DNA of 64,000 nucleotides from Marinomonas transparens. Its GTDB lineage: Bacteria > Pseudomonadota > Gammaproteobacteria > Pseudomonadales > Marinomonadaceae. A model generated the notes under the pieces. It was not told the DNA's origin, searched no databases, and saw nothing but the letters and a program-made list of their open reading frames with translations. The stretch covers positions 186,001 through 250,000 of the forward strand of contig NZ_JAEMNX010000002.1 of assembly GCF_016463975.1 (NCBI RefSeq), in the 5' to 3' direction. The translations under genes were made by a program, and so were the position numbers. The first letter of the stretch is position 1. Every line of letters starts with the position of its first letter. Below, piece by piece: positions 26,828-36,557 of this stretch.

Positions 26828-28003
26828 ATGTTAAAAAATATTGTTCCGAAATTCGCCCTTATATCTATGGGTTTTCTACTACTAACATTAAGCGGCTGCC
26901 AATCATTCGACTCACTCACCTCAATTAAGCTGTTATCAGAACAGATACAAAATGCCGACAATATTGACGATGTCAAAGCCATCGCGAAACAAGCTAAAAC
27001 CAGCAAAAAACTAATCACGGCAGACTTTAAAGCGATTAAAGCGTTATATGAAAAACTTAACAAAAAAGTAGATGAAAAATGGGGCAAAGAGAATAGCGAA
27101 CTCCCTGATAAGAAAAAGTACGTGAAATACACTAACAACTACCAAGCCAGAACCATTGTTGATTTTGACAAAGGCTTAGTTCGTGTCGAGACCTTAACCA
27201 CAGACTCACCTCTTGATGCCCTAAAAAAAGCCGTCACAACCACCCTACTCACCACAGCAGACCCGAGCAAAACCGATATTTTTTCCAGTTCGGCGCCCAA
27301 TATCGAAGGCGTCCCTTTTTTATACCCACAAGTGATGGACCATGATGGCAAGTTAGTACAATATCGCTGGCGTGCAGAACGTTACTCAAATTATCTAGTC
27401 AGCAATAAACTGCAAAAAAGCCAAGAAAATGGAAAAACAGTTTACGCCGTTGAATTCAAACTGGTGGAACAGCACGAACACCTTCGCCAAGAAAAGTACA
27501 GCCAATATGTCATTGCTGCCGCTAAACGTTACGACCTATCACCAGCGCTCATCTATGGCATAATTGAAACAGAAAGTTCTTTTAACCCTTATGCTGTTAG
27601 CCCTGCCAATGCCTATGGTTTAATGCAAGTTGTGCCTGCTACGGCGGGTAAAGATGTTTACAACCTAGTAAAGAAAAAATCGGGGCAACCAACAAAAGAA
27701 GTGCTCTTCTCTCCTGAAAATAACATAGATATCGGTAGCGCTTACCTGCATATTCTAAAAACTCGATACCTAGTTAAAGTCGCCAATAAAGTCAGTCAAG
27801 AATACTCAATGATTTCCGCCTATAACGGCGGCACGGGAAATGTGTTAAAAACCTTTGATGCCAACAGAACAATAGCAATGGAGAAGATAAATAAAACATC
27901 AACCAGCAATGTTTATAAAAAACTTAGATATAACCACCCAAAATCAGAATCTCAAAAATATCTAGAAAAAGTTACTACTGCGAAGAAGAAATATGAACAA
28001 TAA
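26828..28003 (+). CDS. mltC: Membrane-bound lytic murein transglycosylase C
   Basis: A lipoprotein (LTLSGC lipobox, Cys near residue 24) that cleaves the glycan strand of peptidoglycan with 1,6-anhydro product formation at the outer membrane. The DUF3393 MltC N-domain is followed by the SLT domain at about residues 228-350. The catalytic Glu is in IIETESSFNPYAVSPANAYG and the NGG segment in SAYNGGTGN. Its 391-residue length is close to E. coli MltC (359). The C-terminal tail is Lys-rich. Confidence 0.92.
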   Translation: MLKNIVPKFALISMGFLLLTLSGCQSFDSLTSIKLLSEQIQNADNIDDVKAIAKQAKTSKKLITADFKAIKALYEKLNKKVDEKWGKENSELPDKKKYVKYTNNYQARTIVDFDKGLVRVETLTTDSPLDALKKAVTTTLLTTADPSKTDIFSSSAPNIEGVPFLYPQVMDHDGKLVQYRWRAERYSNYLVSNKLQKSQENGKTVYAVEFKLVEQHEHLRQEKYSQYVIAAAKRYDLSPALIYGIIETESSFNPYAVSPANAYGLMQVVPATAGKDVYNLVKKKSGQPTKEVLFSPENNIDIGSAYLHILKTRYLVKVANKVSQEYSMISAYNGGTGNVLKTFDANRTIAMEKINKTSTSNVYKKLRYNHPKSESQKYLEKVTTAKKKYEQ

Positions 28004-28017
28004 ACAATTTAAATAAA

Positions 28018-28053
28018 GATAATTGAGATAATTGAGATAATTGAGATAATTCA
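28018..28053. repeat. 9-bp tandem repeat (GATAATTGA)n
   Basis: Three exact units and a fourth with one change (GATAATTCA) lie 15 bp after mltC. Such a tract can vary in copy number by slippage. Confidence 0.9.
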
Positions 28054-28168
28054 ATTAAAATACTTATTAAATATAAATAAAACACAGAGGTATTTTTGTT
28101 ATATTCCCACTGTCGATATAAAAACATTTCGGCCTAATATCATTTAAATATTGCAGTAGGAAATAAAA

Positions 28169-29542
28169 ATGAAAAACAGCTTAAGAAATAGTATATTTAT
28201 CAGTTGCCTGATCAGTATGACTGCCATGGCTGACAACCCGATCGATCAAGTCCTTCCCGATGCTCCCGCACTAGCGCCTTACGGTGAGTATTCTATTGGT
28301 GTAAGAACACTTAATCTTATTAATCCAAACCAAATAGATGTGGTTACTCTAAGTACTGAAGGTCCAAATCCTAAGGATGGCTCATTACCTATATACGATA
28401 GACCATTAACCGTAGAAATCTGGTATCCAGCGGCTGATAAATCCTATAGATCTGACTACGGAAAATATAACGATAGAAAGTCAGCCTATGGAAAATACCG
28501 AAACGACAAAAAACCACACCATCATAAAGACAGCGCCTATAACAACGTGTATTTATTTGATGGTACAACCAAGGTAAGCCTATCAGGTAAAGCAAAACGT
28601 AATGCGCCCCCAGCAAATTACTCTGGCCCTTACCCGCTCATTATCATTTCTCATGGTTACCCTGGTAATCGATTTTTATTGACTCCAATTGCAGAAAACC
28701 TGGCCTCTAAAGGTTATGTGGTGGTATCAATTGATCACACAGACAGCACCTATCGAGATCAAAACGCTTTTGTCAGTACCTTAGTGAATCGCCCCCTTGA
28801 CCAAATGTTTGTATTGAATGCAATGGAGCAACCAAATCACTTTTTATCAGGCCTAATAGACACTCAAAACACTGGCTTAATTGGCTATTCAATGGGCGGA
28901 TACGGCGCAGTGGTTTCTGCCGGTGGTGCCGTTTCTCAAGTGGGAGTGGACTTTACAGGCGGTTTGCTGGCCATGTATACGGCTGACAACAAGGCTTATC
29001 AAGCTTTTCCTGACCCACGTTTAAAGGCAATCGTTTCGATTGGTCCTTGGGGCAAAGAATTAGGACTCTGGGATAAAGAAGGCTTATCAGGTGTATCAGT
29101 GCCTATGCTGTATATGGCGGGATCCGCTGATTCCACATCAGGTTATGAAAATGGCGTCAAAGCCATATTCGAAGAAAGCGTTAATACTGACCGCTATTTA
29201 TTGACCTTTGAGAATGCAGAACACTCAGCAGCCGCACCTATGCCAGCACCAAAAGAGGCATGGAATTTAACCAGTGAGGGGTTTCAACATTACAATGATG
29301 TGGTTTGGGACAATGTACGTATGAATAATATTTCTCAGCATTTTATTACCGCCTTCATGGGGTTACATACGAAAGGAGATTTAGGCATGTCATCCTATTT
29401 TGACCTGATCGAAAATGCTAATAACGGTGTTTATGCACTGGATTCAGAAGGCAACCCAACAGCAGAACACACCTATTGGAATGGCTTTAAAAAAGAAACG
29501 GCATTGGGGTTAAAAATGGAATTTAAAGAAAAGTATCAATAA
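28169..29542 (+). CDS. Secreted alpha/beta hydrolase (PAF-acetylhydrolase-like)
   Basis: A 457-residue exported hydrolase with a signal peptide (cleavage after CLISMTAMA). The catalytic core has LIIISHGYPGNR (oxyanion region), LIGYSMGGYGAV (nucleophile Ser in GYSMG) and FENAEHSAAAP (His candidate), typical of the dienelactone-hydrolase/PAF-acetylhydrolase group. A Tyr/Lys/Asp-rich insertion before the core (about 95-140) is unusual. The substrate is unknown; a lipid or short ester is plausible. It is convergent with another large hydrolase at 29823. Confidence 0.8.
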   Translation: MKNSLRNSIFISCLISMTAMADNPIDQVLPDAPALAPYGEYSIGVRTLNLINPNQIDVVTLSTEGPNPKDGSLPIYDRPLTVEIWYPAADKSYRSDYGKYNDRKSAYGKYRNDKKPHHHKDSAYNNVYLFDGTTKVSLSGKAKRNAPPANYSGPYPLIIISHGYPGNRFLLTPIAENLASKGYVVVSIDHTDSTYRDQNAFVSTLVNRPLDQMFVLNAMEQPNHFLSGLIDTQNTGLIGYSMGGYGAVVSAGGAVSQVGVDFTGGLLAMYTADNKAYQAFPDPRLKAIVSIGPWGKELGLWDKEGLSGVSVPMLYMAGSADSTSGYENGVKAIFEESVNTDRYLLTFENAEHSAAAPMPAPKEAWNLTSEGFQHYNDVVWDNVRMNNISQHFITAFMGLHTKGDLGMSSYFDLIENANNGVYALDSEGNPTAEHTYWNGFKKETALGLKMEFKEKYQ

Positions 29543-29558
29543 GCGTTATCCACTTATT

Positions 29559-29584
29559 AGAGGGTGACGCTAAAGTCGCCCTCT
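29559..29584 (+). terminator. Terminator after secreted hydrolase
   Basis: The stem AGAGGGTGAC/GTCGCCCTCT pairs with one wobble across a six-base loop, 16 bp past the stop codon. The T-tract is short. Confidence 0.65.
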
Positions 29585-29723
29585 GATTTCGAATGCAAAT
29601 CGCTATAAGCGAGATGATTGTCACAGCCAATAACTTATCTTTAAGCAATCAAAAAATGACATTCCCTATTAAAACTTGTGTCGACTTCGCAGGAATGTCA
29701 CCTTCTTCAAAACAAATCAGTGG

Positions 29724-29748
29724 TGAGTATTATTTTTAATAATACTCA
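29724..29748. repeat. Palindromic hairpin TGAGTATTATT
   Basis: A perfect 11-bp inverted repeat with a three-base loop. It is the middle of three hairpins between two convergent hydrolase genes and may be a backup terminator. Confidence 0.6.
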
Positions 29749-29783
29749 TGGAAAAACTATTACTTAATGAATTAAAAATGGCA

Positions 29784-29810
29784 GTGTCAGGCTTTATACT
29801 AACCTGACAC
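29784..29810 (-). terminator. Terminator after alpha/beta hydrolase domain gene
   Basis: An 8-bp stem GTGTCAGG/CCTGACAC followed on the minus strand by TGCCATTTTTAA. It sits 12 bp past the stop of the gene at 29823. Confidence 0.75.
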
Positions 29811-29822
29811 CTAATAGACTTA

Positions 29823-31760
29823 TTAAAGGTTTTCAAAGTCTTTTTTAGCCTGTTGAACCACAAAGTCCATATCACCCGGTAACATAAAACCATGATCAAC
29901 TAGGCTTTTCACTTTCGCTTTAACCACTTTCACATAGCCTTCCACATCGCCATAACGTTCAGATATCGAGGTACGTGTATCGGCCTCTATCGCGCCTTTT
30001 TCTTTTGCAAAGGCAATAAAAGAGCCCTTCAAACCACAAAGGTTACCTTTGGCATAACCTTCATTGCGCAAGTTCCAACCCCAATAGGTTCCTAAGGGTG
30101 CAGCGACACGAGGCACCTTTACGCCTCCCATGGCAATACCATCTGCATCAAGCTGCGGCACAAGTACGGGGTAGGCTTTACCCGCAACAGGAGGGATAAC
30201 ACTGTGATCCATTACTTTAAGCACATTATAAACAGGCATGTCGTCGCTCATCCTGTTAGGTAGATGCAGTTCAGACAAGGCAACAAGGCTGCCATCACGA
30301 ATATTTGGATACTGGCTAGCAGGAGGCTTAGTTCCATTGGTTGTCCAGTCCTGCATTGCACTTGTTAACGCCCGCATCACCGGTGTAGCACTGATAGGAT
30401 TGGTTGGGTATTGGCATACGTCATCGGTTTTACTAACCGCTCCCCAAACATTAAAGTGTGGTGCACCAGTCAAGAAGTACAAACGAACCTCGTCTGGAAC
30501 CTTAATCTCGGTGCCGTCTGGCGCAGTAGACATTAGGGCTGCCCTTGCTTGCCAAAACTCTGTCGAGGTATCCGTTTGCATGATTTTAGGGCAAGTATTA
30601 CTGATACGACATGCTTTTAAAATGCCATCGGTACGACCCGTCAAAGGGTCAGTTGACGAGGCATAGCTAAAGGGAAATTGATCACCTTGCACATCATGGT
30701 CTTCATGTTGGCGAGAGTAACGGCCTACTTTGGCAAAACGATAATTCGTATAGGTCTTACGGGACCCAGCAATGTGAGTAATCACCCCATCAAACACCTT
30801 AGTACTGAACTCATCGGCATTGAAGCCTTGGTAGATGAAATCGCGCAAAAAACGCCCAGATTGTGAAAGACCAAGGCCGATGCTGTTATCGATATTTTTC
30901 AATGGCGATACCACATCATGGCCCTTGGAACCGCGCAAGAAGCTCACCACATCCGCAGTGGCGGCAAAGGCCAGTCCTGCGGGAACGGCGTTTTTCGCCC
31001 TATAGATGAATTCATAAATGGCGCCGTTATCAAAGCCCTCGGGGCGGGTAATCTCGATTTGCGTAGGCGACAGGTATTTAAAGGATAAACCGGCCACGGT
31101 GGAGCGCGGGTCATCTGCGTTCTGCCGCACGGTCAGCGTGGCATTTTTACTGTCCATATCCAGCGCCGGATAGGTTAGATTGGCAGTGACAACCGGATCG
31201 GCTTTATCGAATATAAATTCTTCTCGTGAAAGACCAGTAACAGAAGGCAGTACAGGGGCATTCAGTTTGAGTTTATTCTCGGGCAAATCAGTTTGCCAAC
31301 CGCTCCATACAAGGGTGTAGCCATTGTCCATCAAGAAGCCATCTCCCGCGTCTTGAGCTGTTTCAGGCATACCAAGGCTGCTTGCCCTATTTAATAAAGC
31401 GAGAGACAAGTTTCTTCCTCGGTTTAACACTTCATAAAATACAGTGCCATTCGCTTTTGCTGGATCTATTGGACGCAGCACCGACACCTTAGTTGAGTAA
31501 TGAACAAGTCCGTCTTTCCCTACGGGAGCATATTCCAGATCGACAATTTTTTTCCCCCGCGTTGAGTTCGGGTCAATCGCAAGTTCAGCAATCGCATCAA
31601 TACGTTCATAGGCGCCTACGTCACCAAAACGGGTACCCTCAAAAACAGGGCTGATGGTGTTGGTAACGCTAAAATTAGTGACCTTTGCCTGCGTCACAAG
31701 AGGCGACATTGTTAAAGCAATCCCAAATGCGGTACATAACCACTTTCTATTTATAAGCAT
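29823..31760 (-). CDS. Large secreted alpha/beta hydrolase domain protein
   Basis: An exported protein of about 645 residues of the uncharacterised alpha/beta-hydrolase-domain family (Abhydrolase_10-like). The start at 31760 has AAGGA eight bases upstream and gives a clean signal peptide (cleavage after SPLVTQA). The nucleophile elbow is probably GLGLSQSGRFLRDF, and TGAPHFNVWG may carry the His. No substrate is established for the family; ester or polymer hydrolysis outside the cell is likely. It is single-gene, ended by a hairpin. Confidence 0.8.
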   Translation of the reverse strand: MLINRKWLCTAFGIALTMSPLVTQAKVTNFSVTNTISPVFEGTRFGDVGAYERIDAIAELAIDPNSTRGKKIVDLEYAPVGKDGLVHYSTKVSVLRPIDPAKANGTVFYEVLNRGRNLSLALLNRASSLGMPETAQDAGDGFLMDNGYTLVWSGWQTDLPENKLKLNAPVLPSVTGLSREEFIFDKADPVVTANLTYPALDMDSKNATLTVRQNADDPRSTVAGLSFKYLSPTQIEITRPEGFDNGAIYEFIYRAKNAVPAGLAFAATADVVSFLRGSKGHDVVSPLKNIDNSIGLGLSQSGRFLRDFIYQGFNADEFSTKVFDGVITHIAGSRKTYTNYRFAKVGRYSRQHEDHDVQGDQFPFSYASSTDPLTGRTDGILKACRISNTCPKIMQTDTSTEFWQARAALMSTAPDGTEIKVPDEVRLYFLTGAPHFNVWGAVSKTDDVCQYPTNPISATPVMRALTSAMQDWTTNGTKPPASQYPNIRDGSLVALSELHLPNRMSDDMPVYNVLKVMDHSVIPPVAGKAYPVLVPQLDADGIAMGGVKVPRVAAPLGTYWGWNLRNEGYAKGNLCGLKGSFIAFAKEKGAIEADTRTSISERYGDVEGYVKVVKAKVKSLVDHGFMLPGDMDFVVQQAKKDFENL

Positions 31761-31934
31761 AGTATTCATCCTTTTTATTACTAGATCCCTGCGTAGCACT
31801 ATTAAATAATAGCCACTCGGACATTAAAGTATCTTGGGGTTTAATAGGGGTAGAGTCTGAGGCATGTTATTTATTTTCATAAATAACAATTAGTTAATAT
31901 TATTAGAGGAGACTCATAAGCCTGAAAGCAGAAT

Positions 31935-31966
31935 CCCCTCCGCACAAAGACTCTGTTACGGAGGGG
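31935..31966 (-). terminator. Terminator after second chemoreceptor
   Basis: An 8-bp GC-rich stem CCCCTCCG/CGGAGGGG with a 16-base loop, just past the stop codon on the minus strand. It is followed by a T-rich stretch. Confidence 0.6.
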
Positions 31967-31974
31967 AGTTATTA

Positions 31975-33648
31975 TTACACCTTAAATTTACTCGTTATAT
32001 TTTCAATAAGCTGAGACTGCTTCTCCAGACCAGACATTTGCTCAGACGCTTTTTCTGCGCCAGAACTAATGTTATCAGCCTGTACAACAATGCCATTGAT
32101 GTTCTTCGCAATCTCATCGGCAACCGCAGATTGTTCTGTTGCGGCGGTCGCAACCTGAATGTTCAACAGAGTCAGACCCTCAATGGATTCAGTGCTACTA
32201 CTGATGAGCGCACGAATATTTGACATAGCCTCAAGCACTTTGTTGCGTTGCACGCCAGAACGTTCCATGTCGCTAACAGTATTCGCAGCACTGGCTTGCA
32301 ACTTATCTAAAATACCACTGATTTCAACGGTACTCTCTTGGCTGCGCTGGGCAAGCGTTCTCACTTCATCGGCGACAACAGCAAAACCTCGACCTTGTTC
32401 CCCAGCTCGTGCGGCTTCAATGGCGGCGTTCAGTGCCAGTAGGTTGGTTTGTTCAGAGATACTTTGGATCACACTTAAGGCAGAATTAATATCTTCTACA
32501 TTTTGTCCTAATTCATTTATAGACTTCTCAACATCAGTCATCAATGTGTTGAGGTTCTCAAGTTGCTCATTCGATGTTTCCACTTGATTAAGGACATCTT
32601 TGGTTTGTGTATTAGCAGACTCGGCAGATGAGCGAGTAACCTCAGCATTATTAGCGATGTCACTGGCAGTAGAGGACATTTCATCTACTGCGGCAGCCAC
32701 CTGTAAAGCGCCATCTTTTTGAGTGTTAACAGACTCGACCAACAGTAACTGATGCTCTGAAGACGTTTTTGCAATCTGGTTTAACTCTTGGGTTGTCGAT
32801 TTTAAATGCGTGATATCAGAGTTAAGAGAAGCAAGGAAACGATTAAAGTTTTTCGATATCTCATCAATTAAATCGATATAGCTATAGGGTAACTCTACAG
32901 TTAAATCGCCATTACCATTCGCAAGGTCGGCGACCGAAAGACGCAGTGTATTAAGCGACCGATAGAGTATCGCCACAGCGAAAGAAACCAGCAGGATAAT
33001 AAGCAGCATAACAACAATAGTAATCACTATATTTTGAATCAGTATCGAATTCTTAGAGTCATTAATCTCTGCTTTTATCGTATCGACTATTTTTTGTGTC
33101 TCATCTAGATAAATACCCGCACTGATCACTAGATCCCACTCAGGAATGTATAAGGAATAAGCGTATTTTAGGGAAGGCTCTTTAGCACCCGGTTTGAGAT
33201 GATAGTATTCGACGAAATGAGTGCCATTTTTTGCCGCTTTAACAAGTTCTTTGAAGAAAAACTTACCTTTCGCATCGGTACGATCAATAATATTTGATCC
33301 CACTATTTTGTTACTTACGCCATGTTGAAGCATGGTGCCATCAGAGGTAAAAGAAAATATATAACCTTGACCACCATTGAATTTTATTGAGTTCAAAAGC
33401 TTTAACGCTTCAGGCAGGCCTTCTTTATTAGGCTGCTTTGCATAGGGTTCGACGAGTGTTCTCACCGAGTCCATCACAGCCATTAAACCTTTTTTTTCAA
33501 CACCTAAAACAGAATGAGAAATCGTCTGTGTGGTTTTTTCCTGCACGACTTGAATGGCCGTGAGCATCCCAATCGCCGATAGCACACCCGCAATAAGTAA
33601 TGGCAACAAAGTAAGCATGTATATTTGAAATTTTAAAGACCGTAACAT
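31975..33648 (-). CDS. Methyl-accepting chemotaxis protein with Cache sensor
   Basis: A 557-residue chemoreceptor. Helix 1 is at about residues 10-32. The periplasmic sCache_2-type sensor includes [18 protein letters not shown] and ends [13 protein letters not shown]. Helix 2 is at about 205-228, then HAMP and the signalling domain with [19 protein letters not shown]. It resembles the receptor at 14809 in architecture, but the sensor sequences differ, so the ligands probably differ. Confidence 0.92.
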   Translation of the reverse strand: MLRSLKFQIYMLTLLPLLIAGVLSAIGMLTAIQVVQEKTTQTISHSVLGVEKKGLMAVMDSVRTLVEPYAKQPNKEGLPEALKLLNSIKFNGGQGYIFSFTSDGTMLQHGVSNKIVGSNIIDRTDAKGKFFFKELVKAAKNGTHFVEYYHLKPGAKEPSLKYAYSLYIPEWDLVISAGIYLDETQKIVDTIKAEINDSKNSILIQNIVITIVVMLLIILLVSFAVAILYRSLNTLRLSVADLANGNGDLTVELPYSYIDLIDEISKNFNRFLASLNSDITHLKSTTQELNQIAKTSSEHQLLLVESVNTQKDGALQVAAAVDEMSSTASDIANNAEVTRSSAESANTQTKDVLNQVETSNEQLENLNTLMTDVEKSINELGQNVEDINSALSVIQSISEQTNLLALNAAIEAARAGEQGRGFAVVADEVRTLAQRSQESTVEISGILDKLQASAANTVSDMERSGVQRNKVLEAMSNIRALISSSTESIEGLTLLNIQVATAATEQSAVADEIAKNINGIVVQADNISSGAEKASEQMSGLEKQSQLIENITSKFKV

Positions 33649-34131
33649 CGATAACCCTTATCCAATTTGAATGATTAAAAGTATTTACTATTACTAAAAC
33701 ATCAGCTTAAGCTGCTATCAGCATTACAAGATGTAACATAGCAACTATGCAATTTTTCCATAAATATTGCTACGTTTTTGCCTGATTAGAGCATATTTTT
33801 TAAGAATACCAGCCTATTCTTAAGCGACTCCTAAGCCTTACAACTCTCGTCTGATTAGAATTAATGTTACACAGTAATTGTTTCATTTAATCTGTTCGTC
33901 AATAATCAAAAAAAATGACCTCACCAGTCGGTAAGGCCATTCTTTCATCGCTTCCCTTATGAGTTAACAACGCCCTTTAACTATCCATAAACTGGTGATT
34001 GATGTAAGCATGAAGGTTGGTAATGTGCTGCTCCATCCGAGCTGCCGAGGCGGTTATCTCGATAAAAATGGCTTATGTAGTAGTCAAAGAAAAATAACAT
34101 TCTTACTCGGCACTAACGTCTGCCCAAAACT
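33649..34131. other. Intergenic region, chemoreceptor / biosynthetic operon end
   Basis: A 483-bp gap that holds the chemoreceptor promoter and a minus-strand terminator at 33914-33941. Between that terminator and the LysE stop is a 31-codon open minus-strand stretch (33977-34072) without a start context. It could be a gene remnant, but this is weak. Confidence 0.55.
33914..33941 (-). terminator. Terminator of the biosynthetic operon
   Basis: The minus-strand RNA can pair AATGGCCTTACC with GGTGAGGTCATT (two G-U pairs) around a four-base loop, followed by eight T. It is about 190 bp past the LysE gene. The hairpin is good only in the minus-strand direction, as expected for the operon. Confidence 0.75.
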
Positions 34132-34755
34132 TCAACGTGTTACTGCAATCCAAGCACTGCCACAGAGGAATAAAAAACCACTCAAAAAACCAAGACACTT
34201 TCTCGCTAAAAGGCTTGAAAAAAGCACGCGTGCTTTCGTTCCAATCAAGGCATATCCCGATAAAACAAGGATGACAACGAATGAGGCCGATAAGCTTAAA
34301 ATAACGTACTGCAGAACTGGCTCACGATTTGGGTCAACAAACTGGGCAAGGAAAGCGACATAGAACAATATGGCTTTTGGGTTAAGAAGACCCGTAAAGA
34401 AACCAGCTCGGATACTTTCCCAATAAAGGCTATCCGCTTGATTGAAACTATCTGTAATTTCAGTAAGACCTTTTGCATGTCTCAACGCAGTGACGCCCAA
34501 ATAGGCCATATAGCCGACACCCATCCATTTTAGAATCAAGAAAGCCTCATACGAAGCAGCAAGAATGGCGCCGACGCCCACATAAGAAAGCGTCATTACG
34601 ACAAACCCACCCACAACGTCACCAAGAATACACAAAAATGCGGGATAAAAACCCTTCGATATTGATTGAGCAATAGCCATAAACACACTTGGTCCGGGTA
34701 AAAGGCAAATCACCGCATACGTCACCACAAATGCTACCCATATATCAAAATTCAT
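34132..34755 (-). CDS. LysE/RhtB-family exporter
   Basis: A 207-residue, six-helix exporter of the LysE/RhtB type. The GPSVFMAIAQSISKGF stretch at about 22-37 is the family hallmark. Members export amino acids and small analogues across the inner membrane. Its ATG overlaps the carbamoyltransferase stop by four bases, so it is translationally coupled to the biosynthetic genes. It probably exports the operon product or gives self-protection (inference from position). Confidence 0.88.
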   Translation of the reverse strand: MNFDIWVAFVVTYAVICLLPGPSVFMAIAQSISKGFYPAFLCILGDVVGGFVVMTLSYVGVGAILAASYEAFLILKWMGVGYMAYLGVTALRHAKGLTEITDSFNQADSLYWESIRAGFFTGLLNPKAILFYVAFLAQFVDPNREPVLQYVILSLSASFVVILVLSGYALIGTKARVLFSSLLARKCLGFLSGFLFLCGSAWIAVTR

Positions 34756-36503
34756 AATATTTTCTCCGTTCTAGTCAAAAGATATTCTTCATTAAGCAAA
34801 ACTGCATCGACTACTCCATCAACTAGAGGTGATAACGCTTCCCTGATATTACAAACAATAGGTTCTTCATGGCGATTGTAAGATGTATTAATTAAGCTAG
34901 GCTGGCCTGTTTCTTTAAACCATTCCGTCAAAAGTTCAAACATCAAGCTATCACCATTGGCCGAAATAATTTGTGGTCGTGCAGTACCGTCTATATGTAC
35001 TGCAGCGGGACATTGTGATTGCATAAATTCGGTACAATCGAATGTCATAGTCATATTATATGAATTTAGATTGTTAGCACTCCAGTTCAAATAACACTTT
35101 GGGGCTAAAGAAAAAGCCGTTACTGGAGCAAATGGCATAAACTCAGTCCTGTTGAGGCGCTCATTAAGCCAATCATTTACAGTCGGATCGACTGCATGGT
35201 AAATAATACTCCGATTACAAAGCGACCTTGGTCCAAACTCCATTCTCCCCTTGACTATTGCGACTACATTATCTTTTTTCAGTAGCTTCACTATTTCTAG
35301 TGCGGGTGTACTGACCTTTTGACAATAAATAGACAACGGCAGACTTTCTAACACATATGAAAGTGATTCCGCTTCATTTGCCCATGGCCCTAAAAAGAGC
35401 GATTCATATGCGGGCTTTTCATTAAAAAGAGAGAAGTAAGCTGCTCCAGCTGAACAAGCCGATTGACCGCCATCTCCCATGAATGGAACGACATAAACAC
35501 TATCAACTCCGTCCATTTGAAAGATTTTTTGATTGAGCAGAACATTTCCAAAAGTTCCACCACTCAAGCAAACATTAGTTGGCAAGTCTGGATCAAGATA
35601 TTGCTGCAATACAGAACATACCATATTCTCCAGATGTGCTTGCGCAGCAGCGGCTATGTCTTCTGGGGAATACTGTGATGCTTCATTTATTAACTCAGAG
35701 CTCAATTCATTAAGACTATTCATTGATGGGTTATAGAATTTCCCGCATTGGGATTTAACACGACCATCGATAACATCAATCATTTTTTTCATCAGAGAAA
35801 TACAAACTTTCGGGTCACCATGTGCAGCTAAGCCTGTAACCTTCCCTTCATGACGATAAGGACTATAGCCAAGAAGAACAGTGATAATGCTATAAAAATA
35901 TCCTATAGAATCTATTGTGAGTTCACTGTGGATCTTGTCAACCTTTCCATTGAGAACCTTATATATACACAAAGATTCAAAATCCCCTCGTCCATCACTT
36001 GTTAGCACTAATGAATCTTTAAAGGGCGAAAAGGCATAAGCACCAACACCATGGCTTTCATGGTGTGACATCCTAAAAACTTTGCCAGTTAGCCCGTACT
36101 TATCAATAAACGAAATAAATTCTGCTGACGTATCACTGTCGATTAATACCTCTTCTTCAATTCGACGACAAATTGATTCGATTGCTACAGCATCATTTTC
36201 TGTTCGAATACGAGCAGCGTAACGAGGAAAGATATCGTATGTCGAGAATTCACCAGCGACTCCATATGCAACAATATCAACTTCGTTTAGCGTCACCCCA
36301 GCGTGATTAAGCACATAGTTTATACTTTCTATTGGCCAACATTTCTTGAGCTTATTGCGAGAAAACCTTTCCTCCTGAACAGCAGCAACTAGTTTTCCAC
36401 CAACCAACAGTACAGCACTTGCATCCTCATTATTGTTTATCCCAAGAATAACTGTCTTTTTTGCTTCAAGATTTTGAAAAGCACATTGAGTACCTGCATT
36501 CAT
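34752..36503 (-). CDS. NodU/CmcH-type O-carbamoyltransferase
   Basis: Transfers a carbamoyl group from carbamoyl phosphate, through carbamoyl-adenylate, to a hydroxyl on a small molecule. The 583 residues contain a full N-domain (ILGINNNEDASAVLL; metal-site HHESHGVGAYAF and SDGRGD) and a full C-domain (GRMEFGPRSLCNRSI, INTSYNRHEEPIV), as in TobZ and CmcH. AGGAATAAC precedes the ATG. It is the fifth enzyme-coding step of a small operon and the only one that needs a hydroxyl acceptor, presumably made by the oxygenase or the reductase domain. Confidence 0.92.
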   Translation of the reverse strand: MNAGTQCAFQNLEAKKTVILGINNNEDASAVLLVGGKLVAAVQEERFSRNKLKKCWPIESINYVLNHAGVTLNEVDIVAYGVAGEFSTYDIFPRYAARIRTENDAVAIESICRRIEEEVLIDSDTSAEFISFIDKYGLTGKVFRMSHHESHGVGAYAFSPFKDSLVLTSDGRGDFESLCIYKVLNGKVDKIHSELTIDSIGYFYSIITVLLGYSPYRHEGKVTGLAAHGDPKVCISLMKKMIDVIDGRVKSQCGKFYNPSMNSLNELSSELINEASQYSPEDIAAAAQAHLENMVCSVLQQYLDPDLPTNVCLSGGTFGNVLLNQKIFQMDGVDSVYVVPFMGDGGQSACSAGAAYFSLFNEKPAYESLFLGPWANEAESLSYVLESLPLSIYCQKVSTPALEIVKLLKKDNVVAIVKGRMEFGPRSLCNRSIIYHAVDPTVNDWLNERLNRTEFMPFAPVTAFSLAPKCYLNWSANNLNSYNMTMTFDCTEFMQSQCPAAVHIDGTARPQIISANGDSLMFELLTEWFKETGQPSLINTSYNRHEEPIVCNIREALSPLVDGVVDAVLLNEEYLLTRTEKIL

Positions 36504-36557
36504 AATGTTATTCCTATCTAAATGAATTAATAATGTCGATTCTATTAAATTAATGAA

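Noticed and set aside
33977-34072. A 31-codon open minus-strand stretch between the LysE gene and the operon terminator
   Set aside because: It has no start codon or ribosome site and is preceded by an in-frame stop. It may be a remnant, but that length occurs by chance.
33995-34363. A 122-codon plus-strand frame over the end of the LysE gene
   Set aside because: It is antisense to a clear LysE family gene, and its product has no coherent domain.
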